This document shows, in pieces, positions 27,156 to 35,700 of a stretch of 64,000 nucleotides of DNA. Location: the NCBI RefSeq assembly GCF_001557535.2, contig NZ_CP014307.1:806001-870000 (forward strand). Reading direction: 5' to 3'. Position numbers and translations under genes: made by a program. The DNA comes from Burkholderia sp. PAMC 26561 (GTDB lineage Bacteria; Pseudomonadota; Gammaproteobacteria; Burkholderiales; Burkholderiaceae). Below the pieces are notes generated by a model that was not told the origin of the DNA, did not search any database, and was given only the letters and a program-made list of their open reading frames with translations. Positions within the stretch are counted from its first letter, which is position 1. Each line of letters starts with the position of its first letter.

Positions 27156-28460
27156 ATGAGCCATATCAGCGACACAATCGTGGTCACGCCAACGGCGCGT
27201 ACCGACGTCTACCGCAAGATAAGCTGGCGCATCATGCCGTTTATCGTGCTCTGTTATTTGTGCGGGTATCTCGACCGCGTGAATGTCGGCTTTGCGAAAC
27301 TGCAGATGCTCAGCGCGCTCAACATGAGCGATGCCGTCTATGGCTTGGGCGCGGGCATTTTCTTCATCGGCTATTTCATCTTCGAAGTGCCGAGCAACCT
27401 GATGCTTCACAAGGTCGGCGCGCGGCTGTGGATTGCGCGGATCATGATCACTTGGGCGCTCATTTCCGCGGCGACTCTGTTCGTCAAGACACCGGTGCAG
27501 TTCTACACCGCGCGATTTTTCCTGGGCGTGGCCGAAGCCGGATTCTCGCCGGGCATCATGCTGTACCTGACGTACTGGTTTCCCGCGCGCAAGCGCGGCT
27601 TTGCGCTTGGCGTGTACTACATTGCAATACCGCTCTCGGGCGTCGTGGGCGGTCCGCTGTCGGGCTGGGTGTTGACGCGCTTCGCGCATTCCACCGTCAT
27701 GGCGGGATGGCAATGGTTGTTTCTTATCGAAGCATTGCCGGCGCTCTTGTGCGGCATCGCCGTGCTTGCGTTGATGGTCGACAAACCCACTCAGGCGAAG
27801 TGGCTCACCGATACCGAAAAGAACCTCGTCACCAGCGAGATCGATCGCGAGGACGCCGAGAAAACGACGCACCACAACCTGCGTGCGATCCTCTCCGATA
27901 AACATATCTGGAAGCTTTGCGCAGTCTACTTCTGCCAGATCATCGGGCTGTACGGGATCAGTTTCTGGCTGCCGTCGATCATCAAGGATTCCGGACTTAC
28001 CGATGTCTCCGTCATCGGGTGGTTATCGGCGATTCCTTATCTTGTCGCCATCCCGGCGATCGTGCTGACGGGCATGAGTTCGGACCGGTTCCGCTCGCGC
28101 CGCATGCATTTTTCGGTGCTTGCCGTGATCGGCGCGGTTGGGTTCGCGGCGAGCGGTTATGTGGGGCATCACCCCGTGCTCGCCGTGATCTGGCTCAGCG
28201 TCGCAGCCGCCGGGATCTTGTCGGCGCTGTCGCTGTTCTGGAGCATTCCATCGTCGTTTCTTGCGGGGACGTCGGTGGCGGTCGGGATTGCCGGGATCAA
28301 CTGCGTGGGAAATCTGGCGGGGTTTGTCTCGCCTTATGTGGTGGGCTGGCTCAATGTCACCACGCACGATAACCGGATGGGACTGTACTTCGTAGCCGTG
28401 TGCCTGGTGCTCGGGGCGTTGCTGGTCAGGACCATATCGGGGAAGCTGGCGGACCGGTGA
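27156..28460 (+). CDS. MFS transporter, anion:cation symporter family
   Basis: A 434-residue 12-TM transporter. The start region ISWRIMPFIVLCYLCGYLDR and VNVGFAKLQM, followed by FEVPSNLMLHKVGARLWIAR, is the signature of the ACS family (tartrate, glucarate, phthalate and 4-hydroxyphenylacetate permeases). GVAEAGFSPGIMLYLTYWFP is also typical. It probably imports the acid handled by the upstream oxidoreductase, under the LysR gene at 24695. GGAGGAG precedes the ATG. Confidence 0.92.
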   Translation: MSHISDTIVVTPTARTDVYRKISWRIMPFIVLCYLCGYLDRVNVGFAKLQMLSALNMSDAVYGLGAGIFFIGYFIFEVPSNLMLHKVGARLWIARIMITWALISAATLFVKTPVQFYTARFFLGVAEAGFSPGIMLYLTYWFPARKRGFALGVYYIAIPLSGVVGGPLSGWVLTRFAHSTVMAGWQWLFLIEALPALLCGIAVLALMVDKPTQAKWLTDTEKNLVTSEIDREDAEKTTHHNLRAILSDKHIWKLCAVYFCQIIGLYGISFWLPSIIKDSGLTDVSVIGWLSAIPYLVAIPAIVLTGMSSDRFRSRRMHFSVLAVIGAVGFAASGYVGHHPVLAVIWLSVAAAGILSALSLFWSIPSSFLAGTSVAVGIAGINCVGNLAGFVSPYVVGWLNVTTHDNRMGLYFVAVCLVLGALLVRTISGKLADR

Positions 28461-28466
28461 GTTGAA

Positions 28467-28505
28467 CGTGGCGTAACCGGTTTGTTGCGAGCCGGTTACG
28501 CCACG
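28467..28505. terminator. Hairpin between convergent MFS and SDR genes
   Basis: CGTGGCGTAACCGG at 28467-28480 and its exact complement at 28492-28505 form a 14-bp stem with an 11-base loop, filling the gap between two convergent stop codons. There is no T-run, so it may act as a transcript-end stabiliser or weak bidirectional terminator. Confidence 0.6.
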
Positions 28506-28506
28506 A

Positions 28507-29211
28507 TCACCAGGGAACGACCCGCCCCAGGTAATCCAGGTAATGCAATCCGGAGTGCCCTTCGTAGGCCTCCATTGTATTCAGCAGGTTCGGAATGCTT
28601 TCTTCGATAGTCAGACGCGCGCCCGACCCGCCCATGTCCGTCTTGACCCATCCGGGCGCCATCAACAGAAGGGTTTTCGCGTCGTCTTTGTGGCGCGCGG
28701 CAAAGCTGCGCATGAACATGTTGAGCGCCGCCTTACTGCCCCGGTAGACCTCGTAATTGCCGTTCGTATTGTTCGTCACGCTCCCCTGCCCCGACGACAT
28801 CACGCCGATTGTCCCGCCCGGATTCACACGGTCCTGAAACGCTTCGATAACCCTCATCGGACTCAACGCGTTCGTCACCATGACACGCACGAATTCATCG
28901 GTCGATACATCGGCGATCGTTTCGCGATCATCGTTCTTGACGCCCGCGTTCACGAAAAGCACATCCAGTCGCCGGCCTTCGAGACGGTCGTGCAACGTGG
29001 CGACCTGATCGGGAATGGTGATATCGACTGTTTCGACTTCAAGCGCGCCCTGAGCGCGGTCCGAGAGTTGGCGCAGCTTTTGTGTCGAGCCGTCCCTGCC
29101 GGTGGCGATCACGCGCCGGCCGCGCTTGAGGTATTCCTCGACCATCGCGAATCCGAGGCCGCGCGATGCGCCGATCAAAAGGACGGTTTTCTGTTTAGAT
29201 GTGTCTTGCAT
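28507..29211 (-). CDS. SDR-family oxidoreductase
   Basis: A 234-residue classical short-chain dehydrogenase: GASRGLGFAMVEEYL (cofactor loop near residue 14), VNAG, VMSSGQGSV and the catalytic YRGSK. It resembles the C-factor/sniffer-like group in its NTNGNYEVYRGSKAALNM segment. The substrate is unknown. The start MQDTSKQK is preferred over an earlier in-frame start because it gives the usual distance to the glycine motif. It is divergent from a LysR gene, with an inverted repeat between. Confidence 0.88.
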   Translation of the reverse strand: MQDTSKQKTVLLIGASRGLGFAMVEEYLKRGRRVIATGRDGSTQKLRQLSDRAQGALEVETVDITIPDQVATLHDRLEGRRLDVLFVNAGVKNDDRETIADVSTDEFVRVMVTNALSPMRVIEAFQDRVNPGGTIGVMSSGQGSVTNNTNGNYEVYRGSKAALNMFMRSFAARHKDDAKTLLLMAPGWVKTDMGGSGARLTIEESIPNLLNTMEAYEGHSGLHYLDYLGRVVPW

Positions 29212-29221
29212 GGTTAGCTCC

Positions 29222-29242
29222 CTGTGTGTCGATACCACACAG
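29222..29242. promoter_or_regulatory. Inverted repeat in the SDR/LysR gap
   Basis: CTGTGTG and CACACAG flank 7 bases, forming a 21-bp dyad just upstream of the SDR start. Its position in the divergent gap suggests a LysR operator that controls the SDR and possibly the regulator itself. Confidence 0.5.
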
Positions 29243-29326
29243 CGACTATATCGATGCATCAGACATGGCGGAAGACGCAGCAATTGCACTTATAACCTGC
29301 ACCAAACGCCATGCTACGATCAAGGC

Positions 29327-30247
29327 ATGGCAGAACCTGATCTGAATCTACTCGTCGCGCTTGATGTGCTGCTCGCCGATGGCAGCGTGGCCGGGGCTGC
29401 GCGTCGACTGGGATTGAGCGCGTCGGCAATGAGCCGGACCCTGACCCGGCTCCGTGAGACGACCGGGGATCCGTTATTGGTGCGCGCGGGGCGTGGGATG
29501 GTGTTGACGCCCCATGCAGAGACGCTGCGTCAGCGCACGCAGAACGCGGTTCATGATGCGCGCGCCGTGCTCCGTCCATCGACGATGGAACCGGATTTTT
29601 CGACGTTGCAGCGAACCTTCACCATTCGCGCCAACGATGGTTTCGTGGAAGCTTTCGGCGCGTCGCTTATTGCTGCGGCGAGTTCCGCTGCGCCGCGCGT
29701 ATGTTTGCGTTTTGCGCCCAAGCTTGAGAAGACGGCAGCGTATTTGCGGGACGGGTCCGCTGATCTTGAAATCGGCGTTCTGGGCGCGATGGGACCGGAA
29801 GTCCGCGTGCAGGCCTTGTTTCGGGACCGCTTTGTTGGCGTTGTCAGGAAGGAACATTCGCTCGCGACAAAACGCAAAGTAACGGCTGAACGATACTTAG
29901 CGTTTGGCCATGTGGTTGCTTCTCGGCACGGCCGCACGAACGGACCGGTGGATGAAGCGCTGGCTGCTTTAGGGCTGGAGCGGACGATTGTCGCGGTGGT
30001 TCCGAGCTTTCCTGCAGCGCTCGCCGTGGCACGCGCTTCTGACCTGATTGCGCTCGTGCCCGCTTCACTTGTGAACGGTCAGCCCGAATCCGCCAGCATT
30101 CATGCTTTCGAGCTGCCGGTGAAGACCGAGGAGATCACGGTCTCGCAGATGTGGCACCCACGTTTGGAAGTCGATCCGGTTCATCGATGGCTTCGGCAGT
30201 TGGCGCTGAGTGTGTGTCGGGGAACGGCTGCGCGGGTGGAAAAGTAG
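29327..30247 (+). CDS. LysR-family regulator
   Basis: A 306-residue LysR-type regulator beginning MAEPDLNLLVALDVLLADGS, with the helix-turn-helix GAARRLGLSASAMSRTLTRL. The C-terminal domain starts near residue 90. The LNLLVALDVLL opening is typical of the NodD/LinR-like subgroup. It is divergent from the SDR at 28507, its likely target. An upstream in-frame ATG 225 bases earlier lies within the SDR gene and is rejected. Convergent with hpnG, with only 12 bp between the stops. Confidence 0.9.
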   Translation: MAEPDLNLLVALDVLLADGSVAGAARRLGLSASAMSRTLTRLRETTGDPLLVRAGRGMVLTPHAETLRQRTQNAVHDARAVLRPSTMEPDFSTLQRTFTIRANDGFVEAFGASLIAAASSAAPRVCLRFAPKLEKTAAYLRDGSADLEIGVLGAMGPEVRVQALFRDRFVGVVRKEHSLATKRKVTAERYLAFGHVVASRHGRTNGPVDEALAALGLERTIVAVVPSFPAALAVARASDLIALVPASLVNGQPESASIHAFELPVKTEEITVSQMWHPRLEVDPVHRWLRQLALSVCRGTAARVEK

Positions 30248-30259
30248 CGGACGGCGGAG

Positions 30260-30943
30260 CTACGCTTTCAACACCCCCGCCATCCCCATCGCATGCCGCG
30301 CCTGCACCAGCGACCCCTTCGCCGCCCTGGCATCCCCCGCAATCCTCAACAGAGCCCCAAGCTGCTTCGGCTCCCGTAAAAGCTCCCGCAGAATCGGCAA
30401 GATCGTAGTAGTCCCGTCATCCCGCAGCCCGACCGTCGCGGCCTTCGGCAAGCTCCTCCAGGCCGGATCCACAATCGCCCTGCAAACGGCAAACGGCAAC
30501 CCCCGCGCTTGGGCAATGGCCCCGGCGATATGCGATTCCATATCCACCGCCAGCGCCCCTGTCGACCGATAAAGCGAGCGCTTCTCCTGCTCCCCCGCCA
30601 GCGGCGCCGCAACGCCGGCCATCGTCCCTCGAACAGCCTTCGCCTCGACCGGCGTTCCGGCAAAAGCCGCAAACATCCGCGCAGACCATTCGGGATCCGT
30701 ATCGATAACCCCAAGCGGCCCCGACACGGCGCTCGCAATGATCACCGTCCCCGGCTCCAGCTCCGGCGCAAGACCACCAGCCGTCCCGAAGCTGACGATA
30801 CCGGAACACCCCCGTGCCAACGCCTCGCTCAATGCGCGCTCGAGCAAATCCGCCCGAGCCGCAAACACCGCCTCGACGCCGGGCCCGCGCGCGATGCGCG
30901 CTTCAAACGCCATCCCCGTTACCGCGATAACGGGCAAGCTCAC
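30260..30943 (-). CDS. hpnG: Hopanoid-associated phosphorylase HpnG
   Basis: A 227-residue nucleoside-phosphorylase-fold protein. HpnG is proposed to remove adenine from adenosylhopane, giving ribosylhopane precursors. Motifs are VIAVTGMAFEARIA, SFGTAGGLAPELEPGTVIIA and the nucleoside-binding AVDMESHIAGAIAQARGLPF. The likely start is a GTG that overlaps the shc stop in GTGA, so translation is coupled; the first in-frame ATG would lose the conserved first strand. It is the last gene of hpnD-E-F-G. Confidence 0.9.
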   Translation of the reverse strand: MSLPVIAVTGMAFEARIARGPGVEAVFAARADLLERALSEALARGCSGIVSFGTAGGLAPELEPGTVIIASAVSGPLGVIDTDPEWSARMFAAFAGTPVEAKAVRGTMAGVAAPLAGEQEKRSLYRSTGALAVDMESHIAGAIAQARGLPFAVCRAIVDPAWRSLPKAATVGLRDDGTTTILPILRELLREPKQLGALLRIAGDARAAKGSLVQARHAMGMAGVLKA

Positions 30944-32925
30944 ATCGCCGCCATCACGCGCGTGGCGCCATCGCGCAGCATGTTCCGGTAACGAGCCAGC
31001 GCCCAAAGCGGGAAGAATTTTCTATAGCCGTGGTATCGCAGATAAAACACGCGCGGAAAGCCGGTCGCCGTGAACCTTGTTTCGTCCCAAAGCCCGTGCT
31101 CGCGCTGCGTGGACGTCAGATACTGGACGCCCTTCGCCACCGCCGGATGACCGACAAACCCCGCCGCCATCAACCCGAGCAACGCCCACGATGTCTGCGA
31201 CGCCGTGCTCGGCGCCGCTTCATACCCGCGATAATCCAGCTTGTAACTCTCGCCGCCCTCACCCCATCCGCCATCGGCGTTCTGGATGCTGATGAGCCAT
31301 TGCGCGGCGCGCTGCATCCGCGAATCGGTCAGCGGCAATCCAGCCGCGTTCAACGCGCACAACGCGGTCCACGTCCCGTAGATATAGTTCAGGCCCCAGC
31401 GTCCGTACCAGCTTCCATCGCGTTCCTGATCGCGCAGGATGTAATCCAGCGAGCGCTTCGCCGGCTCGCTCGTCGCGGGCAACTCGCCAAGCTGCGCGAG
31501 CATCGATAGACATCGTCCCGACACATCCACCGTAGGCGGATCGAGCAACGCGCCGTGGTCGGAGAACGGGATGTTGTTGAGGTAATACTGCGTGTTTTCG
31601 GGTTCGAACGCGCCCCATCCGCCGTCGCTGCTTTGCATGCCGACGACCCATTCCCGCCCGCGCGCAATCGCTTCGCCGTACAGCGCGGTGCCGTTTTCGC
31701 GGTCGGCGCGATCCATTGCCATGGCGACAACGGCGGTGTCGTCGACGTCCGGATAATGCGGGTTCGCAAACTGGAACGCCCAGCCGCCGGGCCGGATAGT
31801 CGGCCGGCGCGAGATCCAGTCGCCGCGGACATCGAGGATCTGCAACGGCACGAGCCAGTCCAGTCCACGCGATACCGCCGCCCGCGCCTTCGGTGTATCG
31901 GCTTCGAGCAACGCGTGCGCGACGAGCGACGTGTCCCACACGGGCGATAAACACGGCTGGCAGTACGCCTCGCCACCGGGCGCTTCATCGATGATCAAGA
32001 GCTTCTCGATCGACTTGCGCGCAATCGCCCGGTTCGGATGGTCTTCGGGATAGCCCAGCACGTCGTACATCATCACGGAGTTGGCCATCGCGGGGAAAAT
32101 CGCGCCGAGGCCATCCTCGCCGTTGAGCCGTTCATCGACGAAACGCACGGCCGCTTCTATTGCGCGCTGGCGTGTATGACGCGGGAACAGCGGATCGACG
32201 GTGCGCAGCACGGCATCCACGCAGCGGAACAACACGAACCAGCCCTGATGCTGATGCGGCGCGCGTGCGGCCATGCCGGTGTTGACAGGGGCATCGAAAA
32301 AAAGCTCGTCTATGCGCACGCCCTTCGGATTGCGCGCCTTCGGCCGCTTCGCGTTGAGCACGAGCAAGGGCACGATAACGGTCCGCGCCCAGTAAGACAC
32401 CTTCGACAAATGGAACGGAAACCACTCGGGCAAGAGCGTGATTTCAACGGGCATCATGGGTACGGCGCGCCATGAAATCACGCCGAACAGCGCGAGCAGG
32501 ATGCGCGTGAACACGTTCGATTTTTCCGCGCCGCCGGCCGCGATGATCGCCCGGCGCGCGCGCTGCATGTGCTCGGCTTCGGGCAGGTCGCCAATCATCT
32601 TCAGCGCGAAGTACGCCTTGACGGTGGCGCTGACGTCCATGGCGCCGTCGGTGAACAGCGGCCAGCCGCCGTCGTCGCGCTGGATGTGGCGCAAGTACCG
32701 GCCGATCTTTGCTTCGAGGTCGGGCTTGGGCGTCTCGCCGAGGTAATGCACGAGCAATACGTACTCGGCGGGAATGGTGGCGTCGGCTTCGAGTTCGTAG
32801 AGCCAGTAGCCTTCGGGATGCTGATCGGCGAGCAGCGCGTCGGCCGCGCGGGATACCGATGCCTCCAACGCCGCCGCGCTGACTGGCGCGTTTGAGGCAT
32901 CGGGTGGCTGGACAAAATCGTTCAT
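30940..32925 (-). CDS. shc: Squalene-hopene cyclase
   Basis: A 661-residue monotopic membrane enzyme (HpnF) that cyclises squalene to hopene and hopanol. The catalytic acid motif DVDD is at residues 393-396 (HYPDVDDTAVV). Several QW repeats are visible (for example QRDDGGWPLF, QSSDGGWGAFE, DQERDGSWYGRWG, QNADGGWGEGGESY). Length is standard. Its ATG shares one base with the hpnE stop (TGATG) and its stop overlaps the hpnG GTG, so it is translated as part of a coupled operon. Confidence 0.97.
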   Translation of the reverse strand: MNDFVQPPDASNAPVSAAALEASVSRAADALLADQHPEGYWLYELEADATIPAEYVLLVHYLGETPKPDLEAKIGRYLRHIQRDDGGWPLFTDGAMDVSATVKAYFALKMIGDLPEAEHMQRARRAIIAAGGAEKSNVFTRILLALFGVISWRAVPMMPVEITLLPEWFPFHLSKVSYWARTVIVPLLVLNAKRPKARNPKGVRIDELFFDAPVNTGMAARAPHQHQGWFVLFRCVDAVLRTVDPLFPRHTRQRAIEAAVRFVDERLNGEDGLGAIFPAMANSVMMYDVLGYPEDHPNRAIARKSIEKLLIIDEAPGGEAYCQPCLSPVWDTSLVAHALLEADTPKARAAVSRGLDWLVPLQILDVRGDWISRRPTIRPGGWAFQFANPHYPDVDDTAVVAMAMDRADRENGTALYGEAIARGREWVVGMQSSDGGWGAFEPENTQYYLNNIPFSDHGALLDPPTVDVSGRCLSMLAQLGELPATSEPAKRSLDYILRDQERDGSWYGRWGLNYIYGTWTALCALNAAGLPLTDSRMQRAAQWLISIQNADGGWGEGGESYKLDYRGYEAAPSTASQTSWALLGLMAAGFVGHPAVAKGVQYLTSTQREHGLWDETRFTATGFPRVFYLRYHGYRKFFPLWALARYRNMLRDGATRVMAAM

Positions 32926-34196
32926 CAGAGTTCCGTCGGGGGATTCATGAGGAGGTCCGCGGCCTTCTGGCCGGAGCGGATCGAACCTTCTATGGTTGCA
33001 GGCAGCCCGGTGGCCGTCCAGTCGCCCGCCAGCATGAGATTGGGCCAGCGGGTGCGGGTCGCCGGCCGGAGATTTTCCTGGCTCGGCAGCGCGGCGAACG
33101 TCGCGCGCTTTTCGGTAACGATCTGCCAGGTCGGCATGCGTTCAACCGGCAAACGCGCGGCTTTCGCTACTTCTTGCCACAGCGTGTGGGCAAGGGTTTC
33201 GCGCGGGGTATCGGTGAACCTGTCGGCGTCGTGGATGGTCACGGACAGGCGGTCATCGAAGGCGAAAAGCCAGTCGGCCGTGCCGTTGAGCAGACCGGTC
33301 ATGGATTCGAATGCAAGCGGCGGATCAATGGCGAAATGCGCATTGATGATCGCGCGAAATTCGGTCGGCGCGGTGAGCCCCGGCACGAGTTCCCGCGCGA
33401 CCTGTGCGGGCACGGCGAGCACGACGCCCTCGTTCGGGCCGAGATCGACGCGCGTTTCATCGAAATCCAGCGTCACCACGCGCGTCTTCGAATCACTGCC
33501 GGCAAAACTGATTGCGCTCAAGCGCGACCCGAGCCGTATCTCCGCGCCGCCGTATTGCAGGAGCCTCAAAGCCGGTTCGATAAACGCATGGCCCAGGCCA
33601 TTGCGCGCCGTTATTGGCCGGCATGCCTGTCCGCCTTGCAGCACCGTTTCTTTCAGCACGTTGCCGGCGAGCACGGCACTGCCTTCACGCGGATCGACGT
33701 TGAGCAACGCGAGCAAGAACGGATCGAGCATTGCGTCCCAGAGCCGGCCGTTCGCGCGCAGTGTTTGCCCGATGCTGCGTCCCGGATTGGCAAACAGCAG
33801 TCGCACAAGCGCGAAATAATCGGCGGGAATGGTGCCGGGAACGCGCGTGGCGGAATCGAAGATCCAGCCTGGAAACCTTCCCGGCGACATCTTCAGGGTC
33901 CAGCGCGAACCGCTGCGCAGGTCCATGAACGGATAGTCGGGCTGGGTCGGACCGATGAGTTCGTCGGCGGCGCCAATGGCTTTGGCAAACCCGAGCGCGG
34001 CGTGGTTGCCGGACAGGATCAGGTGGTTGCCGTTGTCGATCGTGGCGTTGAGCTTGATGTCGAAGTACGAGCGGCACCGGCCGCCGGCATGCGGCGCGGC
34101 TTCGTGCAGCACGACCCGCGCGCCGCGCCTTTGCAACTGGACCGCGGCGGCAAGCCCGGATAATCCAGCGCCAATGACATGAACTGTCCGTGACAT
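32925..34196 (-). CDS. hpnE: Hydroxysqualene dehydroxylase HpnE
   Basis: A 423-residue FAD-dependent amine-oxidase/phytoene-desaturase-like enzyme. It begins with the dinucleotide motif VIGAGLSGLAAAVQLQRRGA and has GRCRSYFD and, near the C-terminus, NLMLAGDWTATGLPATIEGS. HpnE reduces hydroxysqualene to squalene. The start is the ATG of a TGATG junction with hpnD; a longer in-frame version would extend across hpnD in another frame and is rejected. Confidence 0.95.
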   Translation of the reverse strand: MSRTVHVIGAGLSGLAAAVQLQRRGARVVLHEAAPHAGGRCRSYFDIKLNATIDNGNHLILSGNHAALGFAKAIGAADELIGPTQPDYPFMDLRSGSRWTLKMSPGRFPGWIFDSATRVPGTIPADYFALVRLLFANPGRSIGQTLRANGRLWDAMLDPFLLALLNVDPREGSAVLAGNVLKETVLQGGQACRPITARNGLGHAFIEPALRLLQYGGAEIRLGSRLSAISFAGSDSKTRVVTLDFDETRVDLGPNEGVVLAVPAQVARELVPGLTAPTEFRAIINAHFAIDPPLAFESMTGLLNGTADWLFAFDDRLSVTIHDADRFTDTPRETLAHTLWQEVAKAARLPVERMPTWQIVTEKRATFAALPSQENLRPATRTRWPNLMLAGDWTATGLPATIEGSIRSGQKAADLLMNPPTEL

Positions 34197-35041
34197 CAGA
34201 ACACGTTGCGCGCCACGATCCACAACAGCCGTGAACGTGGCGTACGGACGTGATTGCGCGGGAGATCGAAGCCACGCTTCAGGTTCGCCTCGAGAACGCA
34301 GCGATACGCGCCCGACATGATCCGCGGCGCCTTGACCTGGGCACGCGGCGCGTTGGCCATGATGGCGTCGGACTGGGCGTAGTGAATGCGGGCGCGTTCG
34401 GCAATGGTCAGGCACACACGCGGCAAGCGGGCGTCGCCGACTATGGATGCAATGTCGGTGGTGGAAATGCCTTCGCGTGACAGCAATTCGCGCGGCAGAT
34501 AAACCCGGCCGATGGCCGCGTCTTCGTCGATATCCCGAAGGATATTGGTCAACTGCAAGGCGCGGCCGAGATGATGCGCGAGACGCCGTCCGGCATCTTC
34601 CTGCATCCCGAATATCCTCACCGACAAACGCCCCACCGCGCTCGCCACGCGATCGCAATAAAGGTCGAGGCTGGCTTCGTCGGGCGCAACGATGTCTTCT
34701 GAATCCATTGCCATGCCGTCGATCACGGCGATGAAGTCATCGCGCGAAAGATGGAACGCGTGGATGTGCTGCGTGAGCGCGCTCAGCGACTTGCGCGGCT
34801 TGCCGGCGTAGCAGTCGTCTATATCCGTGCGCCATTGCTCGAGCGCGGCAGCGCGTTCGTGGCGCGGCATGGTGCCGTCGTCGGCTATGTCGTCCACCGC
34901 GCGGCAAAACGCGTAGACCTGGTACATCGCGTCACGCTGCGCAGCCGGCAGGATGCGCATGGCGAGATAGAACGAGCTGCCCGAGGACGCTTTGGCGGCG
35001 TCGGGCGCAGGTTCATCGGCGATAAGATTGGAAACGGCCAA
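34196..35041 (-). CDS. hpnD: Presqualene diphosphate synthase HpnD
   Basis: A 281-residue trans-isoprenyl diphosphate synthase that condenses two farnesyl diphosphates to presqualene diphosphate. The first Asp motif is AVDDIADD and the second region is LGRALQLTNILRDIDEDAAIGRVYLP. The chosen start is TTG at 35041 with GGAG 6 bases upstream, giving the usual family length; a TTG at 35197 would give 333 residues with an unusual N-terminal extension. It is the first gene of the hpnD-E-F-G operon. hpnC, the next enzyme in the three-step squalene route, is not in the window. Confidence 0.9.
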   Translation of the reverse strand: MAVSNLIADEPAPDAAKASSGSSFYLAMRILPAAQRDAMYQVYAFCRAVDDIADDGTMPRHERAAALEQWRTDIDDCYAGKPRKSLSALTQHIHAFHLSRDDFIAVIDGMAMDSEDIVAPDEASLDLYCDRVASAVGRLSVRIFGMQEDAGRRLAHHLGRALQLTNILRDIDEDAAIGRVYLPRELLSREGISTTDIASIVGDARLPRVCLTIAERARIHYAQSDAIMANAPRAQVKAPRIMSGAYRCVLEANLKRGFDLPRNHVRTPRSRLLWIVARNVF

Positions 35042-35700
35042 GACGGACTCCGCTGTGGCGCCCCCAAGGGCAGTAGTGTTAGATCGGGCGCCGTGCGTGA
35101 AACGCCCGGCCGTGTTGTAAAGGCCAAGCGGACGCTCGTGCAAACCGGCGCGAACCGGCTTCTTGCTGCGTTGGAGCAGTTTAAGGAACACGCTCAAACG
35201 ACGCCTGAAGCGACGAAAAGTATATCAATGTTTGTGACCGATTGCCCCTAGGCGACTTCTGCGGTTCGGAAAACCGCGTCAACCTTCGTACAAAACATCT
35301 ACCGTCAGCATGTAACCCTCGTTGCAGATCGTGCGGATCAGCGCGCCGTGTCCTTCGGATCGCGTGCATACCACACGGTGGATCGGCTCGATGACCGCGA
35401 GGAAATCCCCAACGATTCAGGTCTGACCGCTGATATCAATCGCCAGTTACCCGCTCCCAGCCAAGCATAAAAGCTTGTCGCACCCGAATTAAGGCACCGG
35501 TTTTATAAGCGCAGCAAATCGAGAGGACGCCCCCTGTCCGATGAGGCCGCCGTAAAGGCGACTTTGAGCTATTTGTTTGTGACATTTTTGTGGCATAAAT
35601 ATTACTAATAAATGTCGTCATAGCACCGACGCAAATTACATAAGCCGCATGCAGGGGAACGCTCGATTAATGGCTTGCTGGATAAGCGAGAAAATCCAAT
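35042..35700. other. Intergenic region upstream of hpnD
   Basis: Apart from a decayed regulator fragment at 35279-35416, no gene is supported. Bases 35565-35640 are strongly A/T-rich and could carry a promoter for the plus-strand PAP2 gene. The hpnD promoter should lie between 35042 and about 35280, but I see no convincing -35/-10 pair. Confidence 0.45.
35279..35416 (-). pseudogene. Remnant of a winged-helix (OmpR-type) regulator C-terminus
   Basis: A 45-codon start-less frame reads IVGDFLAVIEPIHRVVCTR and, further on, ALIRTICNEGYMLTVDVLYEG before its stop. LIRTICNEGYMLT is very like the last recognition-wing strand of OmpR/PhoB response regulators (LIRTVRGxGYxL). An in-frame stop precedes it and no other regulator domain remains. 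Assigned from pattern recognition only. Confidence 0.45.

Noticed and set aside
32925..34658. 577-codon version of hpnE extending across hpnD
   Set aside because: The added N-terminal part is hpnD read in the wrong frame; the ATG at 34196 begins the true FAD motif.
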